A stretch of DNA of 33,073 bases. It comes from Methylacidiphilales bacterium (lineage in GTDB: Bacteria > Verrucomicrobiota > Verrucomicrobiia > Methylacidiphilales > UBA1321). The stretch is taken from positions 1 to 33,073 of the forward strand of contig JAMFSY010000004.1 in assembly GCA_026225555.1 (NCBI GenBank). The letters are read 5' to 3'. The notes under the pieces are model-generated. The model was given only the letters and a program-made list of their open reading frames with translations. It had not been told where the DNA came from and ran no database searches. Position 1 is the stretch's first letter. Each line of letters begins with the position of its first letter. This document shows positions 1 through 7,343 of the stretch, in pieces. Position numbers and translations under genes: made by a program.

Positions 1-1250
1 AGGGTTTCCGCGACGATTCGCAATGCGTCCGCGATTTCTTCCGCCGTTACATTAAGCGGCGGGAGGAAACGAACGGCGTGATTGGCCGCCGGAATCAGGA
101 TCAGCCCGGCTTCGGTCAGCCGCGCGACGACCTTGACCGGTTCGTCTTCCACGATCAGGCCGATCAAACCGCCCATGCCGCGCACGTCCTTGATGCCGCG
201 CGTGCCGACGAGGGCCTCGAGCCCCCGTTTCAGTTCCTCGCCCCGCTCGCGAATATTGGCGGCGAGATCCTCCTTCTCCGCGACGTCCAGTACGGCGAGA
301 GCCACCGCGCACGCCAGCGGCGATCCGCCATAAGTCGTGCCATGGCTGCCGGGACCGAGGACATTCTGGTAGGGCTCGCGAATCCAAACCGCGCCGATGG
401 GATAGCCGCCGCCCAGCGATTTCGCCATGGCGATGGCATCCGGCGTGAAGTTTTCCCCGTCCGGCGTGTTTTCCAAAATCCGCTGATAACTCTGCCAACG
501 GCCGGAGCGAAAATAGCCGCACTGCACGGCATCCATCAGCAAGAGCAGTCCATGCTTGTCGGCCAGTTTGCGCAAGCCGAGCAAATATTCCGGCGTGGCG
601 ACGAAGACTCCGCCCTCGCCCTGGATGCCCTCGACGAGCACCGCAATCGTCCGCGGTGTGAGGGCCGCCTCGATGGCCGCGAGATCGTTGAAGGGAACAT
701 GGGTGAAGCCTTCGAGCAAGGGCTGGAAGCCTTGCTTGATCTTGTCCTGCCCGGTCGCGGAGAGCGTCGCCATGGTCCGGCCATGGAATGAATTGAGCGT
801 GGTGATAATTTCGTAACGCCCCGTCTCATGACCCACCTTGCGGGCTAGTTTGATCAGGCCTTCATTGGCCTCCGCTCCGCTATTGCAGAAAAAAACTTTA
901 CCGGGCCCGGTCAGCTCGACCAGCCGCTGGGCAAGGCGCGCCTGTCCCTCGTTATAATAGAGGTTCGAGCTGTGAATGAGTTTTTCACTTTGCCGGGCGA
1001 GTGCCTCGCGAATGGCGGGATGCGCATGGCCCAGGCTGTTAACCGCGACTCCGCCACCGAGATCGAGGTATTTCTTGCCCTGGTCGTCCCAGACGTGCCG
1101 GCCTTCGCCGCGCGTGAGCGTCAATCCGCGATTGGCGAGCGGCACGACGTACTGATCGTAAAGCGATTCGATCTCCGACCGCTTGGGCGGGAGAGCAGGT
1201 TCAACCGCCGGTGCGGCGGAAGGGCGCGAGGGTGAAGTTTCGACCGTCAT
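1..1250 (-). CDS. argD: Acetylornithine/succinylornithine aminotransferase, C-terminus cut by window edge
   Basis: A PLP-dependent class III aminotransferase that transfers the amino group between N-acetylornithine and 2-oxoglutarate in cytoplasmic arginine biosynthesis. About 416 codons are visible from the ATG at 1248-1250 and no stop is reached. Visible landmarks are a conserved N-terminal segment (YDQYVVPLANRG), the glycine-rich GGGVAVNSLGHAHP region, FCNSGAEANEGLIKLARK for cofactor phosphate binding, NSFHGRT, the aspartate region LLLMDAVQCG, and the Schiff-base lysine in AMAKSLGGGYPIGA. The usual DEVQ motif reads DAVQ here, and about ten extra residues follow it (QRILENTPDGENF). The family normally has 390-430 residues, so nearly all of the protein is present. 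The substrate could be a related omega-amino acid, because class III aminotransferases overlap in sequence, but the motif set fits ArgD best. Confidence 0.9.
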   Translation of the reverse strand, partial: MTVETSPSRPSAAPAVEPALPPKRSEIESLYDQYVVPLANRGLTLTRGEGRHVWDDQGKKYLDLGGGVAVNSLGHAHPAIREALARQSEKLIHSSNLYYNEGQARLAQRLVELTGPGKVFFCNSGAEANEGLIKLARKVGHETGRYEIITTLNSFHGRTMATLSATGQDKIKQGFQPLLEGFTHVPFNDLAAIEAALTPRTIAVLVEGIQGEGGVFVATPEYLLGLRKLADKHGLLLLMDAVQCGYFRSGRWQSYQRILENTPDGENFTPDAIAMAKSLGGGYPIGAVWIREPYQNVLGPGSHGTTYGGSPLACAVALAVLDVAEKEDLAANIRERGEELKRGLEALVGTRGIKDVRGMGGLIGLIVEDEPVKVVARLTEAGLILIPAANHAVRFLPPLNVTAEEIADALRIVAET

Positions 1251-1337
1251 AGGCCCCAAGTATCGGATACTCGGGGCGGAGGGTCAAACAGCTTCACACG
1301 CCGGATGGGACGGCGCGTGAGCTTCTAAGAACTGACT

Positions 1338-1649
1338 TTAGCGCCAGTGACCGGGATGCCAGTAGCCGCGGCCCCAATGGCCTTCCACCCAGACCGAGCC
1401 GCGGCGGGGAGGATAGCCGTAGTAGCCGTGGATCCAGACCCAGCGCCCGTCCCGCCATTCGTGATGGGGACGAATCCAGACCGCACCCCGGTAAGGCGGG
1501 GCCCAGGGACGTTCATAACCCCCGGGAGGCGGGGGAGGTGTGCCGACGGCGACCCCGACATCGATGGCGGAGGCGCGATTGATACCAGCCAGCGACGTCA
1601 GTACCACGACGATGGCCAGCAGGACGGTTCTAAATGAATGAATTTTCAT
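1338..1649 (-). CDS. Small secreted WXXGXW-repeat protein
   Basis: A 103-residue protein with a clear Sec signal peptide (MKIHSFRT, then a hydrophobic stretch to about residue 28, cleavage near ASA-ID). The mature part has a short proline run (PPPPPGG) followed by aromatic and glycine-rich repeats, WVWIHGYYG and WVEGHWGRGYWHPGHW, which match the WXXGXW (YXWXXGXW) repeat family found in envelope proteins of many Gram-negatives. The function of that family is not established. The mature protein is probably periplasmic or outer-membrane associated. It sits alone between argD and a palindromic repeat and is likely its own transcription unit. Confidence 0.8.
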   Translation of the reverse strand: MKIHSFRTVLLAIVVVLTSLAGINRASAIDVGVAVGTPPPPPGGYERPWAPPYRGAVWIRPHHEWRDGRWVWIHGYYGYPPRRGSVWVEGHWGRGYWHPGHWR

Positions 1650-1753
1650 GGTGATTTCTTGGACTTAAGCGAGGCGCGGAAGCTTCAAAGTTTTTCCACT
1701 AACTGGATTGCAAAAATGAAATCGATCAGAGATCAGCGGTACTTGGAGAGCCT

Positions 1754-1899
1754 TGGGAGTTTGCTGAAAAAGAGTTCTCTTTTCAAAATTTGGTCATCCT
1801 GAGCTGGTCGAAGGATCAGTTCTACTCGGTGGCCGTGAAGGCAGCTGAACTGATCCTTCGACTTCGCTCAGGATGACGGCCTTTTTCAGCAAGCTTCCA
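1754..1899. repeat. Palindromic intergenic repeat, copy 1 (full-length element)
   Basis: A long imperfect inverted repeat. The core (1793-1877) has arms GTCATCCTGAGCTGGTCGA and its near complement ending CAGGATGAC around a loop. The outer flanks are also inverted: TGGGAGTTTGCTGAAAAAG at 1754-1772 pairs imperfectly with CTTTTTCAGCAAGCTTCCA at 1881-1899. The whole unit matches copy 3 in opposite orientation, including its loop and flanks. It lies between the TPR gene and the WXXGXW gene and contains no coding sequence. It may be a REP- or MITE-like element. Confidence 0.85.
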
Positions 1900-1940
1900 G
1901 GCGCTCCCGTAAACAGAGATGCAGGCAAATTTTAAAGAGA

Positions 1941-4460
1941 TTAGAGATAAGATGAAGACTCGAATTGTGGATACTTCGCCTGGAGCTTCTGCCGCCAATC
2001 GGCGGATGACTTCGCGTCGCCGCCCCGGTCAAAGGCATCCGCGGCGCGCGCCATGGCCTGGGGCGTAATCTTGGGATCATCGAAAAGCACGGCCAGGGTC
2101 GCAAACATCCGGGCGGCTTCCGGATAGCTCCGCGCGGCGAAGGCGGTCTCGGCCAGAAGCATGCGGGCGGCGGCGCTATTCGGGCCTTCCGGCTCCTGCA
2201 AAAGCGCCTGCTGGCCGAGCGCTTTGGCCGCGTCGGTATCGCCCGCGCCAAGTTCCGCACGGCCGAGCGCAAGCAGGATGACCGTGGCGTCTTTCGTGGC
2301 CGGTTTCAGGTCGCGATACTTGCCGTAACTGATGACCGCCGCAGGCCATTCCTTGCGCTGGCTTTGGACCTGGCCGAGCTGCCACCATGCGCCCGCCAGG
2401 AGATCGCCCGGCTCGGGATGCGTGGTTACACGGGCGTAAAAGACCTCCGCTTCGTCCCACGCGCCCGCCTTGCGCGCCTCCTCCGCGAGCCAATAAAAAA
2501 GCGCGGCAGGCAAGCGGGCCGCGATCCGCGCCTGCGGATCGGTTGGAAGAGGAACCACATCGTAATCCTTGAGATACGCCAATGTCTTGTCTCGATCCTT
2601 CAGCCCATATGCGCCGAGCACCAGCCGCTGGGTTGCCGGTTGTTGCCACGCGGCGGCATCCCACTGGCGGGCATTCAGCAGGTAGGGCTCCGCCCCCGCG
2701 TAGTCATGCTTTTTAAAGAGTGAATCACCGACGGAAAAAGCGGCCATCGCGCGAAGTGGACTTTGCGGAAATTGCGCGATCAGTTGGCGAAAGGTTTCCG
2801 CCATGTCGGCTTCCTGTCCAGGACCGCCCTTGGCGTAAATCAGGCCGAGCGATTCCAGCGCGGTTTCCTGTTCCGGCGAACCGGCAGGGGCCTGTGATTG
2901 CACGGCCTGCCAGGCTTGGGTGGCGGCGAGAAGCTGGTCGGCATTTTGCAGGCAGACCGCGAGCCGGGCCTGCGCCTGCAACATCTGGCGCGCGGCCTTC
3001 TTTTTATTGTCACCCGGACTGGATGAGAGATCGTCGAGATAAGCTTGGTAAGCCGTCGCGGCCTTCGGCCAGAGTTTCACTTCATCATAGCTGCGGGCCA
3101 GTTCGAGCAGGATATCGCGGTGAGGCCAATCGGCATCGCCCTTTTCCACGGCGAGACTTTCCCAGAGCGGCAGCGCCTCGTTGGTCTTCTTTTCCGAGGC
3201 CAATTCCTGAGCCTCGACCAGTTGCACGCGAGCGCGGTAGGGCGATTGCGGCCAGGCCTTCAGATAAGCCTCCGCGTCTACCGCCGTTCGGGTGCGATCC
3301 AACTGAATGCCCGCGAGAAAGCGCTCATACGCCGCCGTCACGGCGCTCGGGTCGGCGGCGAATTCCTGCAAATATTGATCGAAGGCCGACGCCGATGCCG
3401 CCCAGTGCTTGAGCGAGAATTCCGAATGGCCCAGGTCGTAAAGAATTTCACCCTTGGCGCTATCGAGCAGCTTGTCCTTTTCCGCATGGTAAGTGGCGAC
3501 CCATTCGCTGTAGCGCTTTTGCTGGAAGAGAATGCGGAGCAGTCCGGTATTCGCGACCTTCCGGGCCTCGCCTTTGGCGTCGAAACGGCGAGCGGTCTGA
3601 AAGAGCTTTTCCGCCACGTCGGGTTGCTTCACGCCCAAGGCCGACCAGCCTCCCCTCGCCGCGATCGTGGCCTGCGATGCCGGATCGGTCGTGAGCGCGA
3701 GCGCTTTTTGCCAGAGCGGAAGTGCATCGGCGAAATGGCCCTGCGAGTCATCCAATTCCGCCAAGGCCTGCGCGGCATCCCCGGCATATTTTCCCGGAGG
3801 CTGGGCATCGACGAGCGCCTGCAAAAGAGGACGACCATCGGCCTCGTTTGCCGTCGCGAGATACGCTCTCCCCAGCAAATAATTAGCGGGTGCCTGCAGT
3901 TCCTCGTTGCCCTTCGTTGCGACCAGTTGGAGCGGGACGATCGCGTCGGTGAATTTTTTCTCATCGAAGAGAATCGCGCCGCGCCGCAATTCCGCGTTGA
4001 TCCGCAAGGGACCGTCGGGATAGCTCTGTACTTCGAAAGTATAGGCCGCGAGCGCATCGGCCGGATGGCCCAGGTTGCGGTACGATTCGGCAAGACGATA
4101 GAGCGCTTCCTCGCGCCGCCGGTCCTGCGGGAAATCGCGCACGAAATCGGAGAAGGCGCTGACCGCGTCCGCATACTGGGCGGCGTTGAAGGAGGCCATT
4201 GCACTGTCGAAACGGGTCGCGGCGGGATTGAGCACGACGAGACTCGGAGCGGCTTCCGGCGCGGCATTTGTCGCCGGCCCAAGATCGGCGGGTGTGACTG
4301 GCACGGCGACAGGGGGAGGCGCATTGGGATCGACCGGCTGGGCAACCGGCGGAGCCACATTCGTCTCGGCGGGTGGAGCTATCGGCGGCTGGGCGTCCTG
4401 GGCTTGAGCGACGCAGCAACTCGCCCCAAGCAGAAGAAAGAGAATCGAGGATCGATGCAT
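1941..4460 (-). CDS. Large periplasmic tetratricopeptide-repeat protein
   Basis: An 839-residue protein with a signal peptide (MHRSSILFLLLGASCCVAQAQ). The GASC sequence is not a canonical lipobox, so signal peptidase I cleavage near AQA-Q is more likely than a lipoprotein. A proline- and alanine-rich linker spans about residues 22-75. The remainder is alpha-helical tandem repeats of TPR/YbgF-BamD character, for example FDSAMASFNAAQYADAV, FPQDRRREEALYRLAESY and YPEAARMFATLAVLF. The repeats probably scaffold protein interactions in the periplasm. It lies downstream of exbB-exbD on the same strand, 232 bp after exbD with a palindromic repeat in the gap, so it may be the periplasmic partner of that energy-transducing complex. 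That role is inferred from position. No catalytic motif is visible. Confidence 0.8.
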   Translation of the reverse strand: MHRSSILFLLLGASCCVAQAQDAQPPIAPPAETNVAPPVAQPVDPNAPPPVAVPVTPADLGPATNAAPEAAPSLVVLNPAATRFDSAMASFNAAQYADAVSAFSDFVRDFPQDRRREEALYRLAESYRNLGHPADALAAYTFEVQSYPDGPLRINAELRRGAILFDEKKFTDAIVPLQLVATKGNEELQAPANYLLGRAYLATANEADGRPLLQALVDAQPPGKYAGDAAQALAELDDSQGHFADALPLWQKALALTTDPASQATIAARGGWSALGVKQPDVAEKLFQTARRFDAKGEARKVANTGLLRILFQQKRYSEWVATYHAEKDKLLDSAKGEILYDLGHSEFSLKHWAASASAFDQYLQEFAADPSAVTAAYERFLAGIQLDRTRTAVDAEAYLKAWPQSPYRARVQLVEAQELASEKKTNEALPLWESLAVEKGDADWPHRDILLELARSYDEVKLWPKAATAYQAYLDDLSSSPGDNKKKAARQMLQAQARLAVCLQNADQLLAATQAWQAVQSQAPAGSPEQETALESLGLIYAKGGPGQEADMAETFRQLIAQFPQSPLRAMAAFSVGDSLFKKHDYAGAEPYLLNARQWDAAAWQQPATQRLVLGAYGLKDRDKTLAYLKDYDVVPLPTDPQARIAARLPAALFYWLAEEARKAGAWDEAEVFYARVTTHPEPGDLLAGAWWQLGQVQSQRKEWPAAVISYGKYRDLKPATKDATVILLALGRAELGAGDTDAAKALGQQALLQEPEGPNSAAARMLLAETAFAARSYPEAARMFATLAVLFDDPKITPQAMARAADAFDRGGDAKSSADWRQKLQAKYPQFESSSYL

Positions 4461-4481
4461 GCGTTCTCTCCATTAAATGCT

Positions 4482-4621
4482 GTCATCCTGAGCTTGTCGA
4501 AGGATCAGTTCGGCGGGTAGCTGGAGAACTCCATGCACCGGCCCCCCCTGTCCTCTGTCGCACGGAGTGCGACAGCTACCTCCTGCAGGCCGAACTGATC
4601 CTTCGACAAGCTCAGGATGAC
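4482..4621. repeat. Palindromic intergenic repeat, copy 2 (variant loop with nested hairpin)
   Basis: Perfectly complementary terminal arms, GTCATCCTGAGCTTGTCGA and its complement ending GGATGAC, extend to about 30 bp (through ATCAGTTCGGC / GCCGAACTGAT). They enclose a loop of about 80 bp that differs from the other copies. Within the loop are GTAGCT/AGCTAC and a nested palindrome, CTGTCGCACGGAGTGCGACAG-like (central part TGTCGCAC / GTGCGACA). The element separates exbD from the TPR gene inside a run of same-strand genes and could affect transcription or mRNA stability there. Confidence 0.85.
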
Positions 4622-4676
4622 AGGCTTTTTAAATAAAGATGGAAAACTCCCAACCCATTAGTGTGCGTTAGCTCAG

Positions 4677-4692
4677 AAAGGCGGAGGCCTTT
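4677..4692 (-). terminator. Weak hairpin abutting the exbD stop codon
   Basis: A six-base-pair stem (AAAGGC / GCCTTT) with a 4-nt loop directly adjoins the exbD stop codon. Read on the minus strand it is followed only by CTGAGC, not a U-run, so termination activity is doubtful. It could be a stability hairpin instead. Confidence 0.25.
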
Positions 4693-5118
4693 TTACGTCC
4701 CGTCCTTTTCCGGTCGGTTCGTGGCGAAAGCGATGTTGGTCAGCTTCGCGGCACGGCAGGCGTCCATCACCTTCACCAGGTCGTCATACTGCGCGTGAAC
4801 GTCCCCGCGAATGATCACGACCTGATCGGGGTAAACCTGCTCGATATCGGTCAGCTTTTGTTGCAACTGGGCGAGGGTCAGCGTGGCCCGTTCCAATTCG
4901 ACGGTGCCGTCCTTGCGTAGGTTGATGATGATTTCACCGGGGAGCCGCGCGGGTTCCTTGCCGTTCTTGGCCACGGGCACTTTCACCTCGAGGTCCTGCT
5001 CGTAACGCGCCAGGTTCCAGGTCAGCAGGAAGAAGCAGAGCAGGAACATGACGACGTCGATCATGGGCGCGAGCTGGAACTGGAGCGGCTCCTGGTTGAT
5101 GCGGCGGCGCAGGTTCAT
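4693..5118 (-). CDS. exbD: ExbD/TolR-family biopolymer transport protein
   Basis: A 141-residue inner-membrane protein with the ExbD architecture: a short cytoplasmic N-terminus, one transmembrane helix at about residues 17-35 (FQLAPMIDVVMFLLCFFLL) and a periplasmic domain. Asp21 in the helix is the conserved proton-carrying aspartate of the family. With ExbB/TolQ it couples the proton motive force to work across the envelope. The start lies 13 bp after the exbB stop, so the two are almost certainly cotranscribed. Whether it serves a TonB-like or Tol-like system cannot be decided, because no TonB, TolA or receptor gene lies nearby. Confidence 0.9.
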   Translation of the reverse strand: MNLRRRINQEPLQFQLAPMIDVVMFLLCFFLLTWNLARYEQDLEVKVPVAKNGKEPARLPGEIIINLRKDGTVELERATLTLAQLQQKLTDIEQVYPDQVVIIRGDVHAQYDDLVKVMDACRAAKLTNIAFATNRPEKDGT

Positions 5119-5131
5119 GACGCGGGATTAA

Positions 5132-5881
5132 TTAGGGTGCGAGGCGGTGGCGGCGGCAGAGCAGGATGAGTTCCTGCGTCAGGAGCGTCGCTTCCGCTTC
5201 GAGGATAGAAATCAGGTTGCCGACCCGGCCCCGGAAATAAGCGTAGAACGCCATCGCCGTGATACCGACGATCAGGCCCGCCGAGGTCGAGACCAGCGCT
5301 TGCGAAACGCCGCCCGCCAGCAGCATGGTGCGCATCGGACTGGCCTGCTGGGCGATGTGGCCGAACGAGCTCAGGATGCCGACGACCGTGCCAAAAAGAC
5401 CGAGCATGGGCGCGAGCACGCCGACATCCATGATGTAGAGCACGCGCTGGTTCAGCCGCGCGGCAATACGATTGCCCTCGGTCTCGGCCACGGCCTTGAT
5501 CGATTCCGCATCGGCATCGGGATGACGCTCGAGAAATTTGAGAATCCGATCGACGATCCGCGCGGTCGCCTGCGGACGTTCGGAGACATAGACCGCGAGC
5601 CCGTCGAGATCCTCATTCTCAAAGAAGGGCTCCATCCGCTCGAGCAGTTCCGGGGTGGTGATGCTCTTCTCCGTCAGCGTGGCAAAACAATAGATGATGA
5701 GCGTGAACGCGACGATGGAGGCCAACGCCAATGGAATCATGACCCAGCCCGCCGCCGAGATCATGTTCAGCAGGGTGGTGTCGCGGTTCATTTCCGTCAC
5801 CGCATCGGTGGAGGACGTTTGGGCCAGCGCCGGAACGGTCGCGAGAAGCAGGACCACGCCGGGAAGAAGAAATCGTTTCAT
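5132..5881 (-). CDS. exbB: MotA/TolQ/ExbB proton-channel family protein
   Basis: A 249-residue inner-membrane channel subunit. I chose the ATG at 5881 over an upstream TTG because it begins a good signal-like segment (MKRFLLPGVVLLLATVPALA); neither start has a strong Shine-Dalgarno sequence. Transmembrane segments lie at about residues 42-65 (GWVMIPLALASIVAFTLIIY), 145-170 (APMLGLFGTVVGILSSF) and 185-210 (ALVSTSAGLIVGITAMAFY). The last two carry the conserved glycine, threonine and serine pattern that lines the proton path in MotA/TolQ/ExbB proteins. The cleavable-looking N-terminal leader is an extension relative to E. coli ExbB and is seen in many related bacteria. It is first in an exbB-exbD pair, followed by the TPR gene. 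Confidence 0.88.
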   Translation of the reverse strand: MKRFLLPGVVLLLATVPALAQTSSTDAVTEMNRDTTLLNMISAAGWVMIPLALASIVAFTLIIYCFATLTEKSITTPELLERMEPFFENEDLDGLAVYVSERPQATARIVDRILKFLERHPDADAESIKAVAETEGNRIAARLNQRVLYIMDVGVLAPMLGLFGTVVGILSSFGHIAQQASPMRTMLLAGGVSQALVSTSAGLIVGITAMAFYAYFRGRVGNLISILEAEATLLTQELILLCRRHRLAP

Positions 5882-5936
5882 GCAGTATGGCTTGGACGCC
5901 AAAGAGAGCGTACAGGTTCAACTCTTCTCGGCAAGC

Positions 5937-5960
5937 CCCCTGCGGAAGGACCCGCAGGGG
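5937..5960 (-). terminator. GC-rich hairpin downstream of doxX
   Basis: A perfect nine-base-pair stem (CCCCTGCGG / CCGCAGGGG) with a 6-nt loop lies about 30 bp beyond the DoxX stop and before exbB. There is no clear U-run on the minus strand, so it may be a weak terminator or a processing structure. Confidence 0.4.
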
Positions 5961-5989
5961 CGGTCATGAGCCTCTGCGGGCTTTGGCTT

Positions 5990-6355
5990 TTAAGCCGCTT
6001 TTCTCAGGCCCCGGCCCCAAACCACAAAGGCGGCGAGCAGGAATAACACCGCCACCGGGGGCAGGTGATCGTACTCCGCACGGTAAATGTGGAAGCCTGC
6101 CGCCAGTACCATGATCGTCGCCAGCCCTGCCGCCGCCCACGCGGTGAGGATCGGATAGATACCGGTCAGGAGCGGGAGAATCAGGCCTGCCGCCCCCGCC
6201 ACTTCGCAGAGGCCGATAAAGATGAAGAGGCCGTGGAGTTCCACGAGGCCGGGCATCTGGGCGGCCATCTTGTCGAACGCGAAGAGCTTCATCCCACCGG
6301 AGGCCAGGAAGGCGAACGCCAAAAGAATCTGAGCAATCCAAAGAGCTATTTTCAT
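5990..6355 (-). CDS. DoxX-family membrane protein
   Basis: A 121-residue protein with four predicted transmembrane helices (about 4-22, 44-66, 70-90 and 99-117). The DoxX-like signature is visible: an N-terminal LAFAFLASGGMKLF, then GLCEVAGAAGLILP in helix 2. DoxX family members are small inner-membrane proteins often associated with redox or thiol stress, but the biochemical role of this subgroup is not known. It lies upstream of exbB on the same strand with a 108-bp gap that holds a strong hairpin, so it is probably a separate unit. The only other redox gene nearby is azoR, on the other side of a palindromic repeat. Confidence 0.82.
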   Translation of the reverse strand: MKIALWIAQILLAFAFLASGGMKLFAFDKMAAQMPGLVELHGLFIFIGLCEVAGAAGLILPLLTGIYPILTAWAAAGLATIMVLAAGFHIYRAEYDHLPPVAVLFLLAAFVVWGRGLRKAA

Positions 6356-6407
6356 GAGGTTATTAACTAAGGTTGAAAGGGAACGAGAGCATCCTGAGAT
6401 TCATCTA

Positions 6408-6554
6408 GAAGCCTGCGGAAAAAGGCAATCATCCTGAGCTTGTCGAAGGATCAGGTTGGTTGCCTCCTGTTTCTTACCGAGGGAGAACTGATCCTTCGAC
6501 AAGCTCAGGATGACCGAAATTGTCGAGAATAAGTTCCTTTTCAGCAAGCTCCCA
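6408..6554. repeat. Palindromic intergenic repeat, copy 3 (full-length element)
   Basis: The core (6428-6514) has arms ATCATCCTGAGCTTGTCGAA and TTCGACAAGCTCAGGATGA. The outer flanks AAGCCTGCGGAAAAAG (left) and CCTTTTCAGCAAGCTCCCA (right) are imperfect inverted repeats and align with the flanks of copy 1 read in the opposite direction. The loop contains TTGCCT and TTACCGAG, also present in copy 4. It fills the gap between azoR and doxX. Confidence 0.85.
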
Positions 6555-6564
6555 AGTGTGCCCT

Positions 6565-7158
6565 TCAAGCGGCGATCCCGGCGATTTCGGCCCGGGCCGT
6601 GGCGATGGATTTTTCGCGCAGTTCGGTCCGCGCCACATTTTCCGCTCGGATGACCGTGATGTCGGTAATGCCGAGGAACCCGAAGATGGCTCGCAGGTAG
6701 CTTTCCTGGTGATCGAGGAAGGCGATCGGCGTATCGGCATAAGCGCCACCCCGCGACGAGGCGATCAGGAGCTTTTTACCGCCAGCCAGACCTTCCACGC
6801 CCTTTTCGGAATAGCGGAAGGTCTTGCCCGCAACGGCGAGCCGATCGACCCAGGCCTTCAATTGGCTCGGCAGGCCGAAATTGTACATCGGCGCGCCAAT
6901 GACGATGATATCCGCGGCTAGAAATTCCTCCAGCGCGGCAACGCTCGCCTCGACGTCCAAGCCCGTCTCCGGGGTCGTTCCCTGGGCGGCGGCCAGATGA
7001 GCGCCGGAAAGATGCTGCAAGGGCTGCGCAGCCAGATCGCGATGGATCACCTCGAGCCCGGGATGGAGACGGCGTTGCGCTTCGACGAGATCGGCGGAAA
7101 GAATCCGGCTAACGGAATTGGCGGCGAGAATACTGGAATCAACGTGGAGTAATTTCAT
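6565..7158 (-). CDS. azoR: FMN-dependent NADH:quinone oxidoreductase / azoreductase
   Basis: A 197-residue flavodoxin-like NAD(P)H dehydrogenase of the AzoR family. It carries out two-electron reduction of quinones, protecting the cytoplasm from electrophilic quinones, and also cleaves azo bonds. FMN-binding motifs are visible: the N-terminal [14 protein letters not shown] phosphate loop, [17 protein letters not shown] around residues 95-112, and [11 protein letters not shown] further on. Length and motif spacing match the family (about 200). It is transcribed away from a TetR-type regulator, and the shared 185-bp region holds a good promoter and repeated TTGTCTTT-containing elements, so repression by that TetR protein is likely. 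Confidence 0.92.
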   Translation of the reverse strand: MKLLHVDSSILAANSVSRILSADLVEAQRRLHPGLEVIHRDLAAQPLQHLSGAHLAAAQGTTPETGLDVEASVAALEEFLAADIIVIGAPMYNFGLPSQLKAWVDRLAVAGKTFRYSEKGVEGLAGGKKLLIASSRGGAYADTPIAFLDHQESYLRAIFGFLGITDITVIRAENVARTELREKSIATARAEIAGIAA

Positions 7159-7225
7159 GGTTCAGAGGTAGTGGTCGGTTGGGGGTGAAGAATCGAGCTC
7201 GCTTCAGACACTCGTTGGTTAACGA

Positions 7226-7307
7226 ACATTTGTCTTTTAATAGCGCCTCCCTCCAAAACGTCAACCAGCAAATCAACATATGTTGTCTTTCACACGTTTG
7301 TCTTTAA
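7226..7307. promoter_or_regulatory. Candidate operator cluster between azoR and tetR
   Basis: TTGTCTTT occurs three times in the same orientation, at 7230-7237, 7283-7290 and 7298-7305. The first and third share the longer consensus ACRTTTGTCTTTWA-like context (ACATTTGTCTTTT and ACGTTTGTCTTTA). A perfect 12-bp palindrome CAACATATGTTG occupies 7274-7285 and overlaps the second repeat. The first copy covers the start region of the azoR promoter; the third lies just upstream of the tetR -35 box. These are plausible binding sites for the TetR protein. This is read from the sequence and not proven. Confidence 0.5.
7237..7264 (-). promoter_or_regulatory. Candidate sigma-70 promoter of azoR
   Basis: On the minus strand, TTGACG (7259-7264) is followed by a 16-bp spacer and TATTAA (7237-7242). 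Both boxes are close to consensus. Transcription would begin near 7230 and give a leader of about 70 nt before the azoR ATG. Confidence 0.55.
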
Positions 7308-7336
7308 TTGCTTTCCCGGGGCCCCTTGGCTAGTGT
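7308..7336 (+). promoter_or_regulatory. Candidate promoter of tetR regulator gene (TTGCTT-N17-TAGTGT)
   Basis: TTGCTT at 7308-7313, a 17-bp spacer, then TAGTGT at 7331-7336. The -10 box ends 7 bp before the ATG at 7344, so a transcript from here would be leaderless or nearly so. The same TAGnnT arrangement recurs before other genes in this window. Confidence 0.4.
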
Positions 7337-7343
7337 GAGGAGA

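Noticed and set aside
3045..4520. 491-codon plus-strand open frame opposite the TPR gene
   Set aside because: It is antisense to a gene with a signal peptide and repeats, has no recognisable domain, and runs into the palindromic repeat. High-GC codon bias commonly opens such frames.
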